A DNA stretch of 64,000 bases from Callipepla californica brunnescens. Taxonomy: Eukaryota > Chordata > Aves > Galliformes > Odontophoridae. Position numbers and translations under genes: made by a program. Shown here piece by piece: positions 58,953 through 64,000 of this stretch (within the stretch, counting starts at the first letter, position 1; every line of letters starts with the position of its first letter). Where the stretch lies: NCBI GenBank assembly GCA_023055505.1, contig JALIRH010000096.1, positions 1,167,001 through 1,231,000 of the forward strand, given 5' to 3'. Below the pieces are notes generated by a model that saw nothing but the letters and a program-made list of their open reading frames with translations, was not told the DNA's origin and did no database searches.

Positions 58953-59219
58953 CTATTCTGCTTCAGGTACCAATAAAAAAGACTCAGTTCCATAGGTGCT
59001 AGGTGATTCTATTTCTACCTGCTTTACAACAGGTACCATAAAAGGTTCCCCTTTTGTTCCAATTACTTGTAGCTCTTCCGAGGATAAAGAACATCCTCGA
59101 GGTAAATATTGAACAGTCGATCTTTCTGCCCCAGACTCTACCAAAAATTCCATTTCCTGACGCTGAGAACCCAATTTCAATTTTATCAAGGGCTTGTTTC
59201 TTTCCCAGGTCCCCAGCAC
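58953..59219 (-). pseudogene. pro: Protease, provirus 2
   Basis: An 88-codon frame has the aspartic-protease signature region FLVESGAERSTV, but the catalytic Asp is Glu (GAG at 59136-59138). Later parts include the PFMVPVV and VEIESPS flap-like regions. The length is near that of a protease domain, but an Asp-to-Glu change in the D-S/T-G triad is expected to inactivate it. Confidence 0.75.
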
Positions 59220-59224
59220 ATAGA

Positions 59225-59700
59225 GTCCCTGACCCCCTCAGTCCTCCTGAAACATTTGCTCGTCCCAGATTCTCTTTCTACAGTCTTTCTTCATGTGTCC
59301 CTTTTTCTGACAGTAGAAGCATTCAACTGTCCTCATATCTCTGGGTCTGTTCTGCTTGGGTTGAAGCGCATTTTCTGCCCGAGGAATATTCCCTCTTCTC
59401 CTTGCCTGGAACGCCCCCTTCTGTCCTTCTCTTACCGCGGCTATCAGACTTCCAGCTTGCCTCTTCTGAGTCTCCTCCTCTCTCCTTAACGTATACTTTC
59501 TGAGCCTCTCTCAGCAATTCATCTAATCCTCTCTCCTGCCAGTCCTCCAGCTTCTCTAGTTTCCTTCCAATATCTGTCCAGGACCTAGCTTCAAACCGCG
59601 TTTTCAGGAGAGCTCGCCCCACGGGGTAGCAGGATCTAATCCTGAATAGAACTGTACATTTCTGCATAGTCTCTCTAACCACTCAGTAGGAGTTTCATCT
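59225..59700 (-). pseudogene. gag: Gag capsid end and nucleocapsid, provirus 2
   Basis: Near 59695 DETPTEWLERL is the major-homology-like end of capsid. Then come GRKLEKLEDW and LREAQKVYVKRE-like helical segments (59323-59682), and near 59290-59335 a single zinc knuckle CFYCQKKGHMKKDC (CX2CX4HX4C). One knuckle is typical of gammaretrovirus-like Gag. Frames change at least twice. Confidence 0.75.
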
Positions 59701-60390
59701 TTTTTCCGTTGCTTGCCTTATTTGCCTTATTGATATTCTGTCCCCGAGGGACAGATTCTCTAATCCCTTGAATAATAAGAACTCGCAAATCTGCCATGTG
59801 AGTACCATGTTCCTGGCTCTGATTATCCCAATTGGGCCGCTGTAAGGGCCACTTTAGATCTGCTCCTGGGCCAGCCGGGTGTTGCTGATCCCAGATTCAC
59901 GTACCTGCCCTCCTGATCATATCCCTTTCTTCTGCTCTAAATAGTATGCCCAAAATTGCCTGTGTTTCATCCCAAGTTTAATGGTTGGGACCTGAAGATT
60001 GATCTAGCCTCTCGGAGACCCCTCAAGGATCCTCCAGCAAATTCCCCATCTCCTTCTGAAATTCCCTTATGTATCTCCTGAGTTGAAGGGAACTGAAACA
60101 TAGCCAGCTCCTGGCTTTGATCCTCCGGTAGCTACAGGTATTTCTCTTCAAGGGAGAACGTTTCCTCCTTGACCCCTCTCCTGCCTAGCTTGCCTTCTAG
60201 TGATCCTTCTCCTAGGGAAGTCTAGGGGTTCACATTCAGGTTCATCTCCCAAGTCAGATTCAGCTTGCTCCGGCGGAGCCGCTGGATTCTGTTCGGGGGG
60301 AGCGTAAGGCGGGGGGATAGTGTATAATGTCCTCCTCTGTTGTATTCCTTTTTTTAATTAGGGGGAACAGAAAGGTTCCAATATCAGATT
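59701..60390 (-). pseudogene. gag: Gag middle region (capsid N-part and linker), provirus 2
   Basis: Short broken frames in Gag order. QEHGTHMADLRVLIIQGI and NWDNQSQ-like stretches at about 59760-59830 look like capsid; the part nearer 60300 is proline- and charge-rich as expected for the linker. Stops and frameshifts are frequent, so borders are approximate. Confidence 0.5.
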
Positions 60391-60699
60391 CTACACATCA
60401 TTTGCATACTCACCATCTTCCAGATTCAAAGGCTGTTTTTCATTTGCATAAGCGTTTAGAGCCTGGCAGATCCGGTCCTCAAAGGACCCAAATACTGGCC
60501 AGAACAACTGATCTGCCCTTCTCTGCTTTCCTCCCCATACCTCCATACAGTCATGTACCATCTTCACCTCACTCTTTCCTCGTCTAGAGGGAGAATCACC
60601 CCAATGTTTTAACATTAAACCTAGGGGACTTTCTAGTGGTATGTCCGGTAGCTTTACCTGCGAGCTGTACCTAGAGTTCGGAGCTACAGGTCTCTGCAC
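60391..60699 (-). pseudogene. gag: Gag matrix domain, provirus 2
   Basis: A 103-codon frame contains SPLGLMLKHWGD, the VHDCMEVWGG region, FGSFEDRICQALNAYANEK and a QPLNLEDGEYA end, matching the layout of gamma-like matrix domains. The usual Met-Gly myristoylation start is not in frame here, so the N-terminus is altered or its start lies elsewhere. Confidence 0.7.
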
Positions 60700-60776
60700 A
60701 GAAGTTCCCCAGCCCAGGGGCCGTCCGAAGACGGGGTGCTCCCCTGGAGTGGGAATTCCACAGCAGAGTCGCCTGG

Positions 60777-60794
60777 ATCCGAGTCACGGCACCA
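60777..60794 (-). promoter_or_regulatory. Primer-binding site, tRNA-His type
   Basis: On the minus strand TGGTGCCGTGACTCGGAT lies three bases after the LTR end. It is complementary to the 3' end of vertebrate tRNA-His plus CCA as I recall it. This supports a class I provirus with minus orientation and fixes the LTR border. Confidence 0.8.
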
Positions 60795-60797
60795 AAT

Positions 60798-61254
60798 TGT
60801 TAGAGGTGTGAAGAGAACGATACGCACCAACTGTTGCCAACAGTAAGGAATTTATTGAGCAAGCAAGAAATGAGCGGAACAGCGCTGGGCGGCTGGGAGT
60901 CTCCTCTGCACCAGAGGTGCTCAACAGGGCCCCCCAACCCCTCTTTTCATTGTCCCTTATCTCTGCATTCATGTCTTATCTTTCTCTTCCTGGGCTGCGC
61001 TGGCTGTTATCTGGGGGTCGTTCTCTGCCTCCTGGCGATCGAGATGATGAAGGCCATAGTTTTCCTCAGCTCCGATCACGCGCGCTCAAGAGGAGATTTT
61101 CACTTCTTTTTCTTTTGCAGTTTCTCCAAAGGTCACTGCTATCTGTTGTTCATTGTCCAGGTGTTAGAACTAAGCGCTGTGGCTCCAACTTGCACAAACT
61201 ACAGTTTTTAGACAAAACATCGATATATCTCTTTTGAGACTTCTACAAACTACA
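60798..61254 (-). mobile_element. 5' LTR of provirus 2
   Basis: Begins at 60798 (TGTTAGAGG, read on the minus strand as ...CTAACA) next to the primer site. AATAAA on the minus strand (60851-60856) is the polyadenylation signal, leaving a U5 of roughly 40 bp. The distal border is uncertain: CAAACTACA occurs at both 61195-61203 and 61246-61254, either of which could end in CA. No partner LTR is present for comparison. Confidence 0.65.
60851..60856 (-). promoter_or_regulatory. LTR polyadenylation signal
   Basis: AATAAA on the minus strand, about 50 bp before the end of the LTR, the usual position near the R/U5 border. Confidence 0.6.
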
Positions 61255-61340
61255 TAGTTCTCAGAAAAAAAAAACACGCTGAAAAACACGGACACATCTG
61301 TCTCGAGTCGGTTTGATTAACAAGTAGAGAACTCATTTTT
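61255..61340. other. Short unassigned segment between LTR and telomere-like DNA
   Basis: About 85 bp with an A-run (61266-61275) and no telomere-like hexamers. It may be LTR edge or pre-insertion flank; nothing more can be said. Confidence 0.3.
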
Positions 61341-62715
61341 ACCACAATCCTTACCCTAAGCCTAACACTCACCTTAAACCTAACCCGAACCCTGTACCTA
61401 GCCTGAACCCTAAGCATAACCCTAAACCTATCCCTATTCCTATCCTCAACAGTAACCCAAACCCTAATCCTAACACTGACACTCAACCTAGTTCTAATGC
61501 TGTATCTAACCTTAGAACTCAAACAAACCCTATCCCTAAGCCTAATCCTAAATCGAATTCTAACCCTTACCTATACACTATCCCTATCCCCAAAACCCTT
61601 TTCCTACACCTAACCCTAACCACAAGACTTACCTTAACCTAACCCTAACAGCAATCCCAGGCCTAACCCTAACACTAACCTGAAACCTAATCCTATTCCT
61701 AACCTTAACCCTAACCAGAGGCCTAACCCTAATCTGACCCTTACACTCAAACTGACCCTGCCCCTAACCCTAAACGCAGATCGCATCCTAAACCTAAACC
61801 TAAACCTAAAACTTCCCCTAATGCTAACATGAACACTCAACCTAATCCTAGCTCTAAACACAATCATAAAACTGAGAAAAACTTTTTCCCTAACCCTAAT
61901 CCTAAACCTAATCCAAAACCTAAAACAATCCCAAACCCTTTCCCTATCTCTAACCCTAACCCAGAATCTAAACCTAACCCTATTACTAAACCCAATCTTA
62001 CACCTAACCCTATTCCATAACCTAAACTTACCCTAACACTGTATCACTAAATCTTTCCCTAATCGTAACCCTAACCCTAAACATAACCTTACCCTAGTAC
62101 TAAAACAAACTTACCCATAACCCTAACCCAAAACCTAACAGAACCCTAGTCCTAACCATAATCCTAACCCTAACTCAAACCCTAAATCTAACACTAATCC
62201 TTACCCTAAACAGAACTCGAAGCATTTCCCAAATCCTAATTCTAACTCTACCCTAACCCTAACCCAAACTCAGACCCTACCACAAAACCCAAGTGGAAGC
62301 CCAACCCTAAACCTAACCAAAAGCATCAGATCACCACAACCCTCACCTAAATCTATCCCAAAACATGTTCCTAATATTAAACCAAATCCTAATCCAAACA
62401 CTAACCCTACAACTATTCCTAAACCTTTACTTAACACAAAGCCAAACCCGAGGCCTACCCCTTACCTCACCCCGACACTCAAACTAACCCTACCCCTAAC
62501 CCTACATACAAATCCAATCCTAAGTCTAACCCTAAACTTAACCCTAATGCTACTCCTAACATGAACACTTCACCTACTTCTGTCCCTGACGCTAACACTC
62601 AAATTATCCCTAACCCTTACCCTAAACCGAAATCTACACCAAAACCTAACCCTTGCCCTAACCCTGACCCTGAAGCTGACCCTAACCCTAGCCTAAACCC
62701 TAACCCTAACCAGTC
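61341..62715 (-). repeat. Degenerate CCCTAA-like DNA, right of provirus 2
   Basis: Telomere-like repeats in the same orientation as at 54230-55650, with shared modules (GAGGCCTACCCCTTACCTCACC near 62450; AAGCATCAGATCACCACAACC near 62323). It ends at about 62715 where single-copy-like DNA begins. No gene is seen. Confidence 0.8.
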
Positions 62716-63456
62716 GCAGAAAAGGCCTGAATCCATACAGCCTTTTCACTGTGAAAATCTGGGAGAGAAAATCTGGCTTACCATGGAGATCTCAGCTTTA
62801 AGGAAATCTAAAAACAAAACAAAGCATGCAGTTCCCAGATTCCCAGCAACATTTTTCCCCATACTTTCACCACCATAGATTGAGAAGACCATTTGCTGGA
62901 CTTACACAGTGTCAGCAGGGTGAACCACATTTGGTCAGTGCACAACATTAATTACCACTTGCTCCACAGGCACAGGACAGACGGCCTCAGCGGTTAAGCA
63001 CCCAGCCACTACAGGGATACACTTTCTGATTCACACTGCTGCAAAACGGCACCCATCTATTGTGCAAGTACCTGCTGTAAACCGTAACACAGAAACTCTA
63101 GCAGCTACGGAAATCAGGAAAGAAATACTTCAAGAACTAATCAATACTTCTACTCAAAGGACGTATGAATATACTTCAAGTAGACTTCAGCTTCCAGGAC
63201 CACGACATCCCAAGGTCCTGGAACAGAAAAACAACTCCGAATTTAATTCCAGAACTGGATCAAGAAATTAAGTCAGTGAGATCAAGACATTCACCCAGAC
63301 AGCCACAGCTCATCAACCTCACCTTCATTTCCACCCAACAGAATAATGCTATGTAAACTACATAGCATAACACGCCCTGCCCCCTTTCTTGCAATATCCT
63401 GAATATAAAATCCCTTTTCTTTTTTTTTCCGTTATCCAAAATTTACATAGGAATAC
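62716..63456. other. Single-copy-like DNA, presumed intron or 3' flank of the XPO1-like exon
   Basis: Balanced-composition DNA without repeats, splice-bounded frames or recognisable domains on either strand. The next expected XPO1 exon was looked for on the minus strand and not found. Confidence 0.4.
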
Positions 63457-63651
63457 CTTCTTGATCATATTTAACGTGCACTCAAAAACAGCATCAAAGA
63501 TCTGAGGTATTTCAGCAGCGATGTGCCCACCCAGCTTCTTTACAGCCACAGCCACAGCACCCAGTACTGCAGGCTCTCTAGCAGCTGGAACATTTCTCTG
63601 GTAGTCAATGAGAGCGGCACCCAACAAGGGAGGAACAAAGTTTTCAGCAAC
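63457..63651 (-). CDS. XPO1-like: Internal exon of an exportin-1 (CRM1)-like gene, diverged
   Basis: The minus strand has an acceptor (GCTCTTGATGTAG), 195 bases (65 codons) open throughout in phase 0, and a donor (AAG/GTATTC). The translation contains VAENFVPPLL, ALIDYQRNVPAAREP, KLGGHI and AEIPQIFDAVFECTLNMI, the signature of the C-terminal HEAT-repeat part of XPO1. XPO1 is the karyopherin that exports leucine-rich NES cargo with RanGTP. Roughly ten or eleven of the 65 residues differ from the vertebrate XPO1 sequence I recall (for example Asp to Gly after PPLL and a Gly/Ala/Val-rich change after REP), although XPO1 is almost invariant across vertebrates. Intron-like flanks and good splice sites argue against a processed pseudogene. 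It may be a diverged paralogue, a sex-chromosome copy or a decaying duplicate. Confidence 0.8.
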
Positions 63652-64000
63652 CTACATCAAGAGCAAGACATGCTTAGAGCAGTGCAGTTACCCAACAAAG
63701 CCTCACACAGCAGTTCGGAAAGAAGCTAAAAATGAACTTACACGCCCACATGCTTCCCACACACTGTGTTCATCCAGCAGTGCTTGCCTGAGGGCTCTCC
63801 TACACCTTCCTGCTTCCCCTTAGGACTGCTCTCAGCTGACACTACCTGAAGCACTCAAAACACAGCTCAGGCCTACCCCTGTATGGTCACAGCTTATCAT
63901 CCTTCCTGCAGATATTGCAGTTCTGAAGCCAGTTCTTGTGAACAGAACAGTGTTAACTGCACTGCAGCAAAAGAGCAGAGTTCCTCCTGAATGTGTCCTA
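63652..64000. other. Presumed intron upstream of the XPO1-like exon
   Basis: Pyrimidine-bearing acceptor region next to the exon, then single-copy-like DNA to the window end. No second exon could be recognised here; the preceding XPO1-like exon, if present, should lie beyond 64000. Confidence 0.4.

Noticed and set aside
55842..61254. Intact, possibly active provirus 2
   Set aside because: Multiple stops and frameshifts, altered protease and integrase catalytic sites, and no env or second LTR.
63062..63356. Overlapping plus-strand frames left of the XPO1-like exon as genes
   Set aside because: No recognisable domain, no splice context, ordinary chance length for this composition; they lie in the presumed intron or flank.
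1..64000. tRNA, rRNA or other structured RNA genes
   Set aside because: No cloverleaf with A/B boxes and no rRNA-like conserved sequence noticed; the only tRNA-related match is the 18-base retroviral primer site.

Overview
The window looks like vertebrate, most likely bird (galliform-type), subtelomeric or pericentromeric DNA. The reasons are TTAGGG/CCCTAA repeats, GC-rich short-period minisatellites of the kind common on avian microchromosomes, two decayed endogenous retroviruses (ERVs), and a spliced exon of an exportin-1-like gene. The species and chromosome are inferred, not proven. No complete intact protein-coding gene is visible; most open frames are by-products of repeats.

Layout. 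1-4555: C-rich, G-rich and 10-bp minisatellites containing exon-like islands, a CpG/ETS-rich promoter-like block (about 940-1170) and four copies of a module carrying a CTCF-like motif (3050-4470). 4556-8925: a minus-strand class II-like provirus, LTR-env-pol-part of pro, with stops and frameshifts; gag and the 5' LTR are missing. 8735-33660: a tandem macrosatellite with a period of about 5.4-5.5 kb (four full copies and one shortened copy). Each unit has a retained protease fragment of that provirus, a CCCTAA-oriented half and a TTAGGG-oriented half with purer telomeric runs. 33541-34115: degenerate TTAGGG-like DNA. 34115-54229: an unrelated satellite with a ~590-bp monomer, organised for most of its length as a ~1,772-bp three-monomer higher-order repeat. 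54230-55650: degenerate CCCTAA-like DNA. 55842 to about 61254: a second, class I (gamma-like) provirus on the minus strand with LTR, His-tRNA-type primer site, gag, pro and pol, all decayed; no env or second LTR is seen. 61340-62715: more CCCTAA-like DNA. 62716-64000: apparently single-copy DNA with one diverged XPO1-like exon (63457-63651, minus) that has intact splice sites.

How it fits together. A retroviral fragment was captured at a TTAGGG/CCCTAA junction and then amplified with it into a macrosatellite. Central copies are more alike than edge copies, as unequal exchange or gene conversion would produce. The 590-bp satellite lies between telomere-like DNA that points toward it from both sides. 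The leads most worth testing are the macrosatellite, the satellite higher-order repeat, the CTCF-like cluster and the XPO1-like exon. All calls were made by eye; none was checked by alignment or database search.
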